Source of the DNA: Aquificota bacterium
GTDB taxonomy: Bacteria > Aquificota > Aquificia > Aquificales > QOAS01
Assembly: GCA_013154305.1 (NCBI GenBank)
Contig: JAADCT010000032.1
Coordinates: forward strand, 1-36,092
Reading direction: 5' to 3'
Length of the DNA: 36,092 nucleotides
Positions 1-7,080 of the stretch are shown piece by piece; position 1 is the first letter of the stretch; each line of letters opens with the position of its first letter. The notes beneath the pieces were generated by a model, which did no database searches, was not told where the DNA came from, and saw only the letters and a list, made by a program, of their open reading frames with translations. The position numbers were made by a program, and so were the translations under genes.

Positions 1-290
1 AACGAAAGGTGGAGGTTAAGGTAGAGAGGAAACTCCAAAGGAAGAAGGGAATGCTCGAAATAGACCTCAGGGGTAAAACCGCCGAGGAGGCCAAGGAGGA
101 GCTGGAAAAGTTCCTCGACAAAGCCCACCTTTCGGGTGCGCATTTGGTGAGGATAATCCATGGCATAGGAACGGGCGTTTTGAAGAGGGTTACCGAGGAG
201 GTTCTCGAAAGCACGCCTTACGTTGCGTTTTTCAGGGAGGGAAATCCCAACGAGGGAGGGGCGGGCGTAACGATAGCCCAATTGGAGTAG
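1..290 (+). CDS. mutS2: MutS2 C-terminal Smr domain (5'-truncated by window edge)
   Basis: This is the last ~96 codons of a protein that starts outside the window; the frame is open to the first base. After a short basic, charged linker the sequence shows a complete Smr domain. The LDLRG-type motif appears as IDLRGKTAEEA, the nicking-endonuclease signature as IIHGIGTGVLK, and the C-terminal GGAGVTI strand is present. In MutS2 the Smr domain lies at the extreme C terminus behind the MutS-like ATPase and clamp. It acts in suppression of recombination or in rescue of collided ribosomes, depending on species. A stand-alone Smr protein is possible, but the charged linker and the lack of a start with a ribosome-binding site near the edge favour MutS2. 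It converges on the RNase P gene with 3 bp between the stop codons. Confidence 0.8.
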   Translation, partial: RKVEVKVERKLQRKKGMLEIDLRGKTAEEAKEELEKFLDKAHLSGAHLVRIIHGIGTGVLKRVTEEVLESTPYVAFFREGNPNEGGAGVTIAQLE

Positions 291-293
291 GTT

Positions 294-905
294 TTAAAGG
301 GGCGGGCGGCGTCCGCTTTGGCGGGCCGCCATCTCCTCCAGGAGCTCTTTAAAGTATTCGGGATTTATCAGCTTAACGCCGAGCTCCTTGGCCCAGTTTC
401 TTATGCCCTCGTCGGCGCTGACCAAAACGGCGTCGAGTTCGTAGGCCAGCAGTATGACGTCGACGTCCTCCTTGCTGTCCAAGATGCCCTGCCTCAGGGC
501 CTCGCGGTACTTTTCCCGCAGGCTTCGGATAACCTCGCCGACCGACTCCTTCTCCCTTCCCTGGGCGCTGCGAACGTGCTCCTCGGCCACCCGCAAACCC
601 TTGTTAATTCTGTTCCTCAGGTCGGATATGAACTTGTAGAGAAACTCCGCCGGGACCGTAAGCAAAAACTTTTTGGGGTTTCGCAGTTTTACGACCAGCT
701 CAAACTTCGGCGTCAAGGGGCCGAGCTTCAGCATCTTTTGAAGTTCGTCGTAGGTGGAAAGGGGCATGTAAAACTCTCCGCCGCTGTGCTCCATCAGGTA
801 AAGCAGGTCTTCCGCCGCGTCTATTACGTCTTGGCTGAACTTTTTGTAAAGCTGGGGATTGGTAAAGACGCTGGTGTCCAAAACGAAGGTCAACTTTGAG
901 GACAT
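294..905 (-). CDS. Protein-only RNase P, HARP type (RNA ligase partner / PIN domain)
   Basis: This 203-residue PIN-domain nuclease closely resembles Aquifex aeolicus Aq_880, the minimal RNA-free RNase P (HARP, formerly 'RNA ligase partner protein'). It would remove the 5' leader from pre-tRNA in the cytoplasm as a homo-oligomer. Acidic active-site positions are visible: D10 in FVLDTS, D143/D147/D149 in [10 protein letters not shown], and D165/E166 in VSADEG. Between them lies the family's helical insertion with a basic RINKGLR stretch (about residues 95-135). Length matches the family (~190-210). The start is ATG at 905. There is no Shine-Dalgarno; an AT-rich GATAAT/TTTAAA stretch lies directly upstream, suggesting a leaderless or near-leaderless mRNA. 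The C-terminal tail ([11 protein letters not shown]) is basic and probably disordered. Family assignment is secure; sole RNase P status is inferred. Confidence 0.9.
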   Translation of the reverse strand: MSSKLTFVLDTSVFTNPQLYKKFSQDVIDAAEDLLYLMEHSGGEFYMPLSTYDELQKMLKLGPLTPKFELVVKLRNPKKFLLTVPAEFLYKFISDLRNRINKGLRVAEEHVRSAQGREKESVGEVIRSLREKYREALRQGILDSKEDVDVILLAYELDAVLVSADEGIRNWAKELGVKLINPEYFKELLEEMAARQSGRRPPL

Positions 906-1087
906 AGGTTTAAAATTATCGCTCCGCCCCGCGAACCCCGCCGACCGCCCCGAAAGGGAGAACCTCGAAGTTTTCCTTCGTCGGACTTTTGAAAAGGTTT
1001 CCCTCCGAAGGTAAAATCCGTCCCCAAAAGGGGTTTAAAGGTCGGCCGACGCCCGGAGGGTCCAAAAGCTTTCGGCCCGCGGTTCGG

Positions 1088-1111
1088 AAAAAAGGGCGGA
1101 AAAAAACCGCC
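1088..1111 (-). terminator. Rho-independent terminator after argG
   Basis: On the minus strand, about 30 bp after the argG stop, GGCGG and CCGCC (1107-1111 / 1095-1099) pair across a T-rich loop and are followed by C and six T (1093-1088). The remaining gap to the RNase P gene (906-1087) shows only short palindromes, for example GTCGGCCGAC near 1042-1051, and no gene. Confidence 0.55.
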
Positions 1112-1138
1112 GAAGGGAAAAAGGAGGACCTTCGACCC

Positions 1139-2359
1139 TCAGCGGTTCTTCTTCTCCCTTTCCTCCCTCACCCGGCCGGCGACCTTGAGGGGCAGACCCC
1201 AGACTTTGGTAAAGAACTTTCCGGCCTCGTGGTCGAAGGCGTCTTTAGGCGAATAGGTGGCCAGGTCCTCGACGTAGAGGGAGTTGGGCGAGCGGCGGCC
1301 CACGACCCAAATGCCGCCCTTGTAAAGTTTAAGCCTCACGTCGCCCGTAACGTCCTTGGCCAAGGTGTCGTTAAACGCGTCGAGGGCCTCCCGCTGTTTG
1401 GAAAACCAGAGGCCGTTGTAAACGAGCGTCGCGTATTGGTGCCTAACGTGCTCTATGTGGTAGTGGTAGGTAAACCTTTCGGTGGTCAGCGAGAGCAGTT
1501 CGTCGTAGGCCTTGTAGAGGATGAAGGCGGCCGGGGCCTCGTAGAGTTCGCGGCTCTTTATGCCCACCAAACGGTTTTCGACCATGTCGACCCTTCCCAC
1601 CCCGTGGCGACCGCCGATTTTGTTCAACTCCTCTATGAGTTCGTAAAGCTTTTCAAACCGCCTTCCGTTGACGGCTACCGGCGTTCCCTCCTCGAAGGTC
1701 ACCGTTACGTATTCGGGCTCGTCGGGGGCCTCCTCCGGGTCGACGGTAATCTGCCACGCGTCCTTAGGGGGCTCTTGCCAAATGTCCTCCAAAACGCCCG
1801 CCTCTATGGACACGCCCCAAAGGTTTCGGTCTATCGAATAGGGCTTTTCCTTCGTAACGGGGACGGGAATTCCGTGCCTCTTGGCGTATTCGATTTCCTC
1901 CTCGCGGGACTTAAACTCCCACTCCCTCACCGGGGCCAAAACCTCAACGTCGGGCGCCAGGGCCCAGGCCGAAACCTCGAACCGAACCTGGTCGTTTCCC
2001 TTTCCCGTGGAACCGTGGGCCACGAAGTCGGCCCCCACCTTCTTGGCTATCTCAATGAGCTTTTTGGAAATCAGGGGCCTCGAAAGGGAGGCCGTCAGCG
2101 GATACTTGCACTCGTAAAGGGCCAAAGCCCTCAGGGTCGGCAGGCAATACTCGCGGGCAAACTCCTCCCTCACGTCCTCCACTATCGCCTCGACCGCACC
2201 GGCGAGTTTCGCCTTCTCGGGAATGTAGTCGAGCTCCTCGCCCTGCCCCACGTCGGCCGTGTAGGTTATCACCTCAAAGCCTCGGTCGGTAAGCCAGCGG
2301 ACGATAACCGAGGTGTCGAGCCCGCCCGAATAAGCCAAGACGACGCGCTTTTTGGCCAT
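1139..2359 (-). CDS. argG: Argininosuccinate synthase
   Basis: This enzyme ligates citrulline and aspartate using ATP to form argininosuccinate, the penultimate step of arginine biosynthesis. The 406 residues match the family (~400). The N-terminal ATP pyrophosphatase P-loop is AYSGGLDTS (residues 9-17). It is followed by the TADVGQGEE region, a GSTGKGNDQVRFE nucleotide/aspartate-binding segment (about 117-130), and the synthetase domain with SIDRNLWG and GRHGVGRVDMVENR. The C terminus is a helical, Lys/Arg-rich tail as in other bacterial ArgG. The ATG at 2359 has no Shine-Dalgarno. The leader is a near mirror image of the leader of the divergent htrA gene (see the feature at 2363-2443). No other arg gene lies in the window, so it appears monocistronic. 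Confidence 0.96.
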   Translation of the reverse strand: MAKKRVVLAYSGGLDTSVIVRWLTDRGFEVITYTADVGQGEELDYIPEKAKLAGAVEAIVEDVREEFAREYCLPTLRALALYECKYPLTASLSRPLISKKLIEIAKKVGADFVAHGSTGKGNDQVRFEVSAWALAPDVEVLAPVREWEFKSREEEIEYAKRHGIPVPVTKEKPYSIDRNLWGVSIEAGVLEDIWQEPPKDAWQITVDPEEAPDEPEYVTVTFEEGTPVAVNGRRFEKLYELIEELNKIGGRHGVGRVDMVENRLVGIKSRELYEAPAAFILYKAYDELLSLTTERFTYHYHIEHVRHQYATLVYNGLWFSKQREALDAFNDTLAKDVTGDVRLKLYKGGIWVVGRRSPNSLYVEDLATYSPKDAFDHEAGKFFTKVWGLPLKVAGRVREEREKKNR

Positions 2360-2362
2360 CGC

Positions 2363-2443
2363 AAGGTTGTTATTTTAAGTTTTCGTTAATTTTGGTCCGG
2401 GCCCGCCCCTTCGGGGCGGGGAAGGTGTTAAAACAACAACCTT
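2363..2443. promoter_or_regulatory. Divergent argG/htrA promoter with 16-bp inverted repeat and GC hairpin
   Basis: The left arm 2363-2378 (AAGGTTGTTATTTTAA) and the right arm 2428-2443 (TTAAAACAACAACCTT) are inverted copies matching at 15 of 16 positions. The right arm abuts the htrA ATG; the left arm ends 3 bp before the argG ATG. Each arm carries a TAAAAT/TTAAAA box about 9-12 bp from the start codon, as expected for the -10 box of a leaderless transcript. Between the arms is a perfect 8-bp stem with a TTC loop (CCCGCCCC 2402-2409, GGGGCGGG 2413-2420), in the -35 position relative to htrA. Confidence 0.55.
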
Positions 2444-3895
2444 ATGGGAAGGCTGAAACTCGCCCTGGCGGCGGCCCTTTTTGCAACCGGCGCCCTCTGG
2501 GCCTCGGAAAATCAAACGGCGGCATCGGCCGTCAAAGTGGAGGCTTCTAAGCCCCTGGCGCCGCTTTTGACGCAGGCCCAACGCGAACTTCGGGCCATCA
2601 TCGAAAAGGTCTCCCCGTCGGTGGTGACGATTTTTTCCGAAAAGGAGACCAAAGTTTCGCTGTTTCCGCCCGGGTTTGAGGACTTTTGGAAACTCATCCC
2701 TCCGGAGATAAGACCCTACTTTCCGCCCTTCGGCGGTCAAAGGAGCCGAAAGGAGACCGCCATCGGGTCGGGATTTATGTTTAAGGTCGACGACGAGTGG
2801 GTCTACGTCCTGACCAACCACCACGTGGTGGCCGAGGCCGAAAGGGTAACCGTTAAGGTCGGAAGGCTCAAAAAGGTCCGCGCCGAGGTCGTCGGAACCG
2901 ACCCCCAAACCGACCTGGCGGTCTTGAGGATACCCCGCAAGGAGGTAAAGGACGCAGAAAGGCGGCTGGCCGAGCTGGGCGACTCGTCCAAGGTTAAAGT
3001 CGGCGACTTCGTCGTCGCCATAGGAAACCCCTACGGGCTGGAGAACACGGCCACCTTCGGCATAGTGTCGGCCCTGCACCGCCGCATAGGCCTCGACCAA
3101 TACGAAAACTTCATCCAAACGCAGGCACCCATAAATCCCGGAAACAGCGGCGGTCCGCTGGTCAACGTCGAGGGCGAGGTTATCGGCATCAACACCGCGA
3201 TAATCTCCCAGGCCCAGGGTTTGGGCTTCGCCATACCGATAAACCTGGCCAAGTGGGTGGCCGAGCAGCTGATAGAGCACGGTAGGGTGGTCCGCGGTTG
3301 GCTCGGCGTCGTCGTTCAGGAGCTTACTCCGGCGGTGGCCGAGGCCCTCGGGCTCGACCACGGCGTCATCGTTTTGAAGGTCGTTCCCGGCAGCCCCGCC
3401 GACCGCGCCGGCCTAAAGCCCGGCGACATCATCCTCGAGGTAAACGGCAAACCGGTCCGGGACGCCACCCAGCTCCAGTTTGAGGTTATGAAAACCCCGC
3501 CGGGAACCGAGTTGAAACTGACCGTCCTGAGGGGTGAGAAGAAGCTCGAACTGACGGCCGTCGTCGGGGAAATGCCCTCCCCGAGGGAACTCAAAAGGAT
3601 GGAGGAAATTTACTACAACCTCGGATTGGTCTTGAGGAACGCCACCGAGGAGGACCTCAAACAGTTTGACGCCCCTTACGGCGTGGTCGTCGAAACGGTA
3701 TACCCCGGCAGTCCGGCCTACGAGGCGGGCCTGCGGCCGGGCGTTTTGATAGAGCGCGTCAACAACAGACCGGTGCGCTCGGTCGAGGAGTTTCGGAAGG
3801 TCGTCTCCGAGCTGGCGGCCCAAAAGAAACCGATAGTCCTTTGGGTTAAAAACTTCCGCGGGGAACTTCAAATAGTGACGATAGAAAACTACTGA
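2444..3895 (+). CDS. degP: HtrA/Do-family periplasmic serine protease
   Basis: This trypsin-fold protease and chaperone for misfolded envelope proteins has 483 residues, as expected for Do/DegP. Residues 1-20 form a signal peptide (hydrophobic core, likely cleaved after ALWA). The protease domain carries the full triad: H127 in TNHHVV, D157 in TDPQTDLAVL, and S235 in NPGNSGGPL. Two PDZ domains follow: PDZ1 about 285-375 (GWLGV start, GSPADRAGLKPGD) and PDZ2 about 388-483 (GSPAYEAGLRPG). Two PDZ domains suggest DegP/DegQ-like oligomers rather than the single-PDZ DegS. It lacks a Shine-Dalgarno. It is divergent from argG and followed after 92 bp by a sigma factor gene on the same strand. The symbol follows common usage; degQ or htrA would be equally valid. 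Confidence 0.93.
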   Translation: MGRLKLALAAALFATGALWASENQTAASAVKVEASKPLAPLLTQAQRELRAIIEKVSPSVVTIFSEKETKVSLFPPGFEDFWKLIPPEIRPYFPPFGGQRSRKETAIGSGFMFKVDDEWVYVLTNHHVVAEAERVTVKVGRLKKVRAEVVGTDPQTDLAVLRIPRKEVKDAERRLAELGDSSKVKVGDFVVAIGNPYGLENTATFGIVSALHRRIGLDQYENFIQTQAPINPGNSGGPLVNVEGEVIGINTAIISQAQGLGFAIPINLAKWVAEQLIEHGRVVRGWLGVVVQELTPAVAEALGLDHGVIVLKVVPGSPADRAGLKPGDIILEVNGKPVRDATQLQFEVMKTPPGTELKLTVLRGEKKLELTAVVGEMPSPRELKRMEEIYYNLGLVLRNATEEDLKQFDAPYGVVVETVYPGSPAYEAGLRPGVLIERVNNRPVRSVEEFRKVVSELAAQKKPIVLWVKNFRGELQIVTIENY

Positions 3896-3987
3896 TTGAC
3901 AATTTTAGTCCTTGCTTTCTTTTTTCGTTCACTTAAATAGTTAACGGTTTGCGCCGACCCCCTTGAGCCCGTTAAACTTAAAAAGGT

Positions 3988-4929
3988 ATGTATTCCCAGA
4001 CCGAACAAGAATTTCTAAAAAAGTACCTTAAGAAGATTTCCAAAATTCCCCTGCTCACGCCCGAGGAGGAAAAGGAGCTGGCCAAGCGGGCCAAGGCCGG
4101 CGACAAGGAGGCCTTAAAAAAGTTGGTCGAGTCGAACCTCCGCTTCGTCGTTTCGGTGGCCCGCCAATACATGGGTTACGGCGTTCCCCTTTCGGAGCTG
4201 ATAGCGGCGGGGAACCTGGGGCTCCTGGAGGCGGCCAAGCGCTTTGACCCCGACAAGGGCGTCCGCTTTATCTCCTACGCCGTTTGGTGGATAAGGCAGG
4301 CGATAATGCAGGCCATAGCCCAGCACACGGGGGCGGTCAAGCTTCCGGTCAAGCACCTCAACATGGTCAACCGCATTTCCCACGTTTACGCCGAACTTTT
4401 GAAGGAATTGGGCGAGGAACCCCCGCCGGAGCTCATAGCCGAAAGGCTGAACCGCGAGTTGGTCGAAAGGGACCTCGAAAAGAAGTTGGGCCGAAAGCCG
4501 ACCGAGGAGGAGGTAAAGAAGGAGCTCGAAAGGAGGAAGAAAAAGGGCGAATACATCACCCCCGACGAAATAGCCGAAATTATGGCCCTCACGCGGGAGG
4601 CCCTCTCGCTCGACATGCCCGTCGGGGACGAGGAGGACACCCACTTTATCGACTTCCTCTCCTTCCACGGAACCGAGGACGTTGAGAGAAAAATCATCGA
4701 AGAGAGCCTCAAAAAGGAAATCCGGGAGCTTTTAAACCAGCTTCCGGAAAAGGAGAGAAAGGTTATAGAGCTGCGCTTCGGCCTGGGCGGGGAGGAGCCC
4801 AAAACCCTGCGGGAAATCGGCGAGATTTTGGGAATTTCCCGCGAGCGCACCCGCCAGCTCGAAAACCGGGCTCTGCGCCGCCTGCGCCAGCTGGCTATGA
4901 AGCGCCACCTCAAAGACTACCTGACTTGA
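3988..4929 (+). CDS. Sigma-70 family sigma factor (group 1/2-like) with expanded region 3
   Basis: This is an RNA polymerase sigma subunit of 313 residues. Region 1.2 spans about 4-42 (LLTPEEEKELAKRAKAGD). Region 2 spans about 46-115, with the core-binding and -10 recognition helices (GNLGLLEAAKRFDPDKG, YAVWWIRQAI). Region 4 spans about 245-305, with a helix-turn-helix TLREIGEILGISRERTRQLE for the -35 element. Region 1.1 and the large non-conserved insert of classical RpoD are absent, so it may be a group-2 or RpoS-like factor or a short housekeeping sigma. Region 3 is longer than usual: two tandem copies of an LG-(E/R)-x-P helix motif (L138-E157 and E164-R183, offset 26) precede the LSLDMPVG linker. 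No clear Shine-Dalgarno is seen. It overlaps the convergent acpS by 20 bp. Confidence 0.92.
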   Translation: MYSQTEQEFLKKYLKKISKIPLLTPEEEKELAKRAKAGDKEALKKLVESNLRFVVSVARQYMGYGVPLSELIAAGNLGLLEAAKRFDPDKGVRFISYAVWWIRQAIMQAIAQHTGAVKLPVKHLNMVNRISHVYAELLKELGEEPPPELIAERLNRELVERDLEKKLGRKPTEEEVKKELERRKKKGEYITPDEIAEIMALTREALSLDMPVGDEEDTHFIDFLSFHGTEDVERKIIEESLKKEIRELLNQLPEKERKVIELRFGLGGEEPKTLREIGEILGISRERTRQLENRALRRLRQLAMKRHLKDYLT

Positions 4930-5281
4930 GGATTTGAACGACCGCCACCGAAACGCTCCGCTCGTGAGCCAGCGAGAGCACGACCTTGTAGCCTTCAAGC
5001 ATTTTACCCTCCTTTCCCAATATCCTTATCCGGGCCGGCAGGCCCTTCCTCCCCTCCACCTCTATCTGCTTGAACTTGAGGACGACGCCAAAGAGCTGAA
5101 AAAAGGCCTTAACGGCGGCCTCCTTGGCAGCCCAGCGGGCGGCCAGACAGGGAACGGGGTCCTTAAACGAGAAGCAGTATTCGACCTCCTTGGGGGTGTA
5201 GACGCGCCTCAAAAACCGCTCGCCGAAGCGCTCGAGACTTTTGGCTATGCGGTCGTTTTCGACCACGTCTATTCCCAACAT
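4910..5281 (-). CDS. acpS: Holo-[acyl-carrier-protein] synthase
   Basis: This enzyme transfers the 4'-phosphopantetheine arm from CoA to apo-ACP, activating it for fatty-acid synthesis. The 123 residues fit the small AcpS trimer class. The metal-binding signature GIDVVENDRI holds D5, and WAAKEAAVKAF holds E54; the 49-residue spacing equals that of the E. coli D8/E57 pair. The C-terminal SLAHERSVSVAVV strand corresponds to the SISHT(D/E) region of the family. The start is ATG at 5281, only 28 bp from the divergent periplasmic protein gene, leaving almost no room for a leader, so both messages may be leaderless. The 3' end overlaps the sigma gene tail by 20 bp in convergent orientation. Confidence 0.93.
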   Translation of the reverse strand: MLGIDVVENDRIAKSLERFGERFLRRVYTPKEVEYCFSFKDPVPCLAARWAAKEAAVKAFFQLFGVVLKFKQIEVEGRKGLPARIRILGKEGKMLEGYKVVLSLAHERSVSVAVVQILKSGSL

Positions 5282-5309
5282 CGGCCTATCGGTGTTAGAT
5301 TTTCCACCA

Positions 5310-5726
5310 ATGGGGGTCTTAAAGGTTGCCGCGGTCCTTTTAGCGGTCGCTGCGCTGACTTTCGCCGCCGAGAGGTGTCAAACGAGGTACTACCTCCTCG
5401 AGCCGGTCAAACTCCTTCCCGCCCTTTTGAAGCACAAGGACGAGCTGAACCTGACGGCGGAACAGAAAGAGAGGATTAAGAAACTGATAAGGGAGCTCAA
5501 AAGGAGGGCGGTTTTACTCGACGAAAGGATTGAGGAGGTTTCGAGGCGCCTCCGGGGGGACTTTTTGGCGGTGGAGGACCCCGCCCTGATAAGGGCCCAG
5601 CTCGAATTCTTGGCCCGACTGAAGGAGGAAAAGAGTTACTACAACTACCTTTGCATCCGCGAGCTCAGGAAAATCCTCACCGAGGAGCAGTTTGAGAAGC
5701 TCCTACGCCTGGCGGGCCTAAAATAA
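5310..5726 (+). CDS. Spy/CpxP-like small periplasmic protein
   Basis: The 138-residue protein has a signal peptide (MGVLKVAAVLLAVAALTFAA, cleavage near residue 20). The mature part is almost entirely helical and charged. It contains an LTAEQKERIKKL motif near residue 50 and an LTEEQFEKLLRL motif near the end, matching the paired LTxxQ motifs of Spy/CpxP/heavy-metal-resistance proteins. Those are cradle-shaped periplasmic chaperones or sensors. An in-frame upstream start at 5241 would overlap acpS and place 23 non-hydrophobic residues before the signal peptide, so I chose ATG 5310. A TTAGAT box lies about 10 bp upstream and there is no Shine-Dalgarno. It is followed 7 bp later by the PpiD-like gene, probably in one operon. 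Assignment to the exact family is by motif only. Confidence 0.6.
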   Translation: MGVLKVAAVLLAVAALTFAAERCQTRYYLLEPVKLLPALLKHKDELNLTAEQKERIKKLIRELKRRAVLLDERIEEVSRRLRGDFLAVEDPALIRAQLEFLARLKEEKSYYNYLCIRELRKILTEEQFEKLLRLAGLK

Positions 5727-5733
5727 ACCAACC

Positions 5734-7080
5734 ATGTTCGGTTGGATTTACAAAAGCGGTTGGCTCACCAAGGCCTTTTTGGCCTTTTTGGCCTTCTCCT
5801 TCGTCGTCGGAACGGCCGTAATGTGGGGCCCCGGCAGTTGGAACTTCGGTGGGGGAAACTACCTCGTTAAGGTAGGGGAGGTAACCGTAACCCCCAAGGA
5901 GTTTTTGGTCGAGCTCCAACTGGAGGGAAGGAGAAACCCCGACCTTCCGAAGGAGGAGCTGAAAAACCGCGTTTACGGAAAGCTGCTCTTTAGGGCCACG
6001 CTGGCCTACTTGGCGCTGCGCGACGGTTTTTTCGTCTCCGAGGAGGAGATAGAGGACTTCGTAAAAAGGAACTTCGTCGACGAGAGCGGAAACTTTTCGG
6101 TCGAACTCTTTGAGGGATACCTGAGGGCGCTGGGGCTAACGCCCAAGGAGTTTGAGGCGATAGCGGAAAAGATTTTGCTGGCCGACCGCTACAAGCGGGC
6201 CGTTTTTGCAACCAGCTACGCCAACGAGGCAACGGTCGAGGCCCTCGTTTTGCCCTTTAAAGTGCAGGTGGAGGGGAAGGTCTACGCCCTGCCCCTGGAA
6301 AGGTTTTTGAACCGAACGGGGGAGGTTTCGGAGGAGGAACTCCGCCGTTTTTACGAAAGAACGCTGGACCTTTGGAGGGAGGAGGTAAAAAACGCCACCG
6401 AAAGGGTGGTCGTTTACTCGACTCCCGACTCGAGGGAGGCCCGCCGCCTCTACTCGCTCCTCAAGGAGGGTAAAAAGCCCCCAATCGAACCCCTCGGAGT
6501 CTTTACGGAGGAAAGTCCGCCCGAGGGGGGAAGGCTTAGGGAGGCCGTCGAGGAGGCCTTCGCCAAAAGGGGCGTGGTGGTTAAAAAGCTCGAAAGCGGC
6601 AACTACGCGGTGGCGGTTTACGAAAGGTCCGCCGAAGGCGGCGTCCTTCCTTTCGAGGAGGTTAAGGAAAAACTCGAAAAGCTCTACCGGCTCCAAAAGG
6701 CGAGGGAGTGGGTCGAGGCCAACCGCGAGCGCATCGTAAAGGAGGTTTTGGAGGGCCGCCTGCCGGCGGAGGTTCAAAACGCCACGGTTGAGGGCTTCAG
6801 GCTTTTGGACCCCGAAACTTGGGCCCTCGGCTACGACGGGCTTTTGGAACTGCTGAAGGGGAGGAAGGTCTTTTCCGCCCTCGTCGGGGACGAACTTTGG
6901 ATTTTGACCGTCGAACGGGTTTCGACCGGGGGCCAACTGAAGGAGGAACTGGTGGAAAACTACCGCCTCATGGCCCGAAATCGGGACTACCTCATTAAGC
7001 TCCAGAGGGTGGTCGAGGACTTTCTCCGAAATCACCCCGACGAGGTGAAGGTGAACCAAAAACTCCTTCAGCAGATTTAA
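5734..7080 (+). CDS. PpiD/SurA-like membrane-anchored periplasmic folding factor
   Basis: The 448-residue protein has one N-terminal transmembrane anchor (about residues 9-31) preceded by an IYKSGWLTK segment, the arrangement of PpiD. It is followed by a SurA-N-like chaperone region (about 42-175, beginning with VKVGEVTVTPKEFLVEL). The middle part (about 215-320) sits where parvulin domains occur but lacks a readable parvulin signature, so catalytic prolyl isomerase activity is doubtful. The C-terminal helical part (330-448) probably packs back on the N-domain as in SurA/PpiD. Such proteins assist newly translocated envelope proteins at the Sec exit. It lies 7 bp after the Spy-like gene. Its stop overlaps the convergent archease stop by 2-3 bp. 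There is no Shine-Dalgarno. Confidence 0.7.
   Translation: MFGWIYKSGWLTKAFLAFLAFSFVVGTAVMWGPGSWNFGGGNYLVKVGEVTVTPKEFLVELQLEGRRNPDLPKEELKNRVYGKLLFRATLAYLALRDGFFVSEEEIEDFVKRNFVDESGNFSVELFEGYLRALGLTPKEFEAIAEKILLADRYKRAVFATSYANEATVEALVLPFKVQVEGKVYALPLERFLNRTGEVSEEELRRFYERTLDLWREEVKNATERVVVYSTPDSREARRLYSLLKEGKKPPIEPLGVFTEESPPEGGRLREAVEEAFAKRGVVVKKLESGNYAVAVYERSAEGGVLPFEEVKEKLEKLYRLQKAREWVEANRERIVKEVLEGRLPAEVQNATVEGFRLLDPETWALGYDGLLELLKGRKVFSALVGDELWILTVERVSTGGQLKEELVENYRLMARNRDYLIKLQRVVEDFLRNHPDEVKVNQKLLQQI

Noticed and set aside
989-2389. 466-codon open frame on the plus strand across argG
   Set aside because: It is antisense to argG, which has a complete family match; composition (His/Val/Gly-rich, no domains) is that of a shadow frame.
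3896-3939. TTGACA (3896-3901) as -35 of the sigma gene promoter
   Set aside because: No acceptable -10 box lies 15-19 bp downstream; the nearest TTAAAT is 31 bp away.
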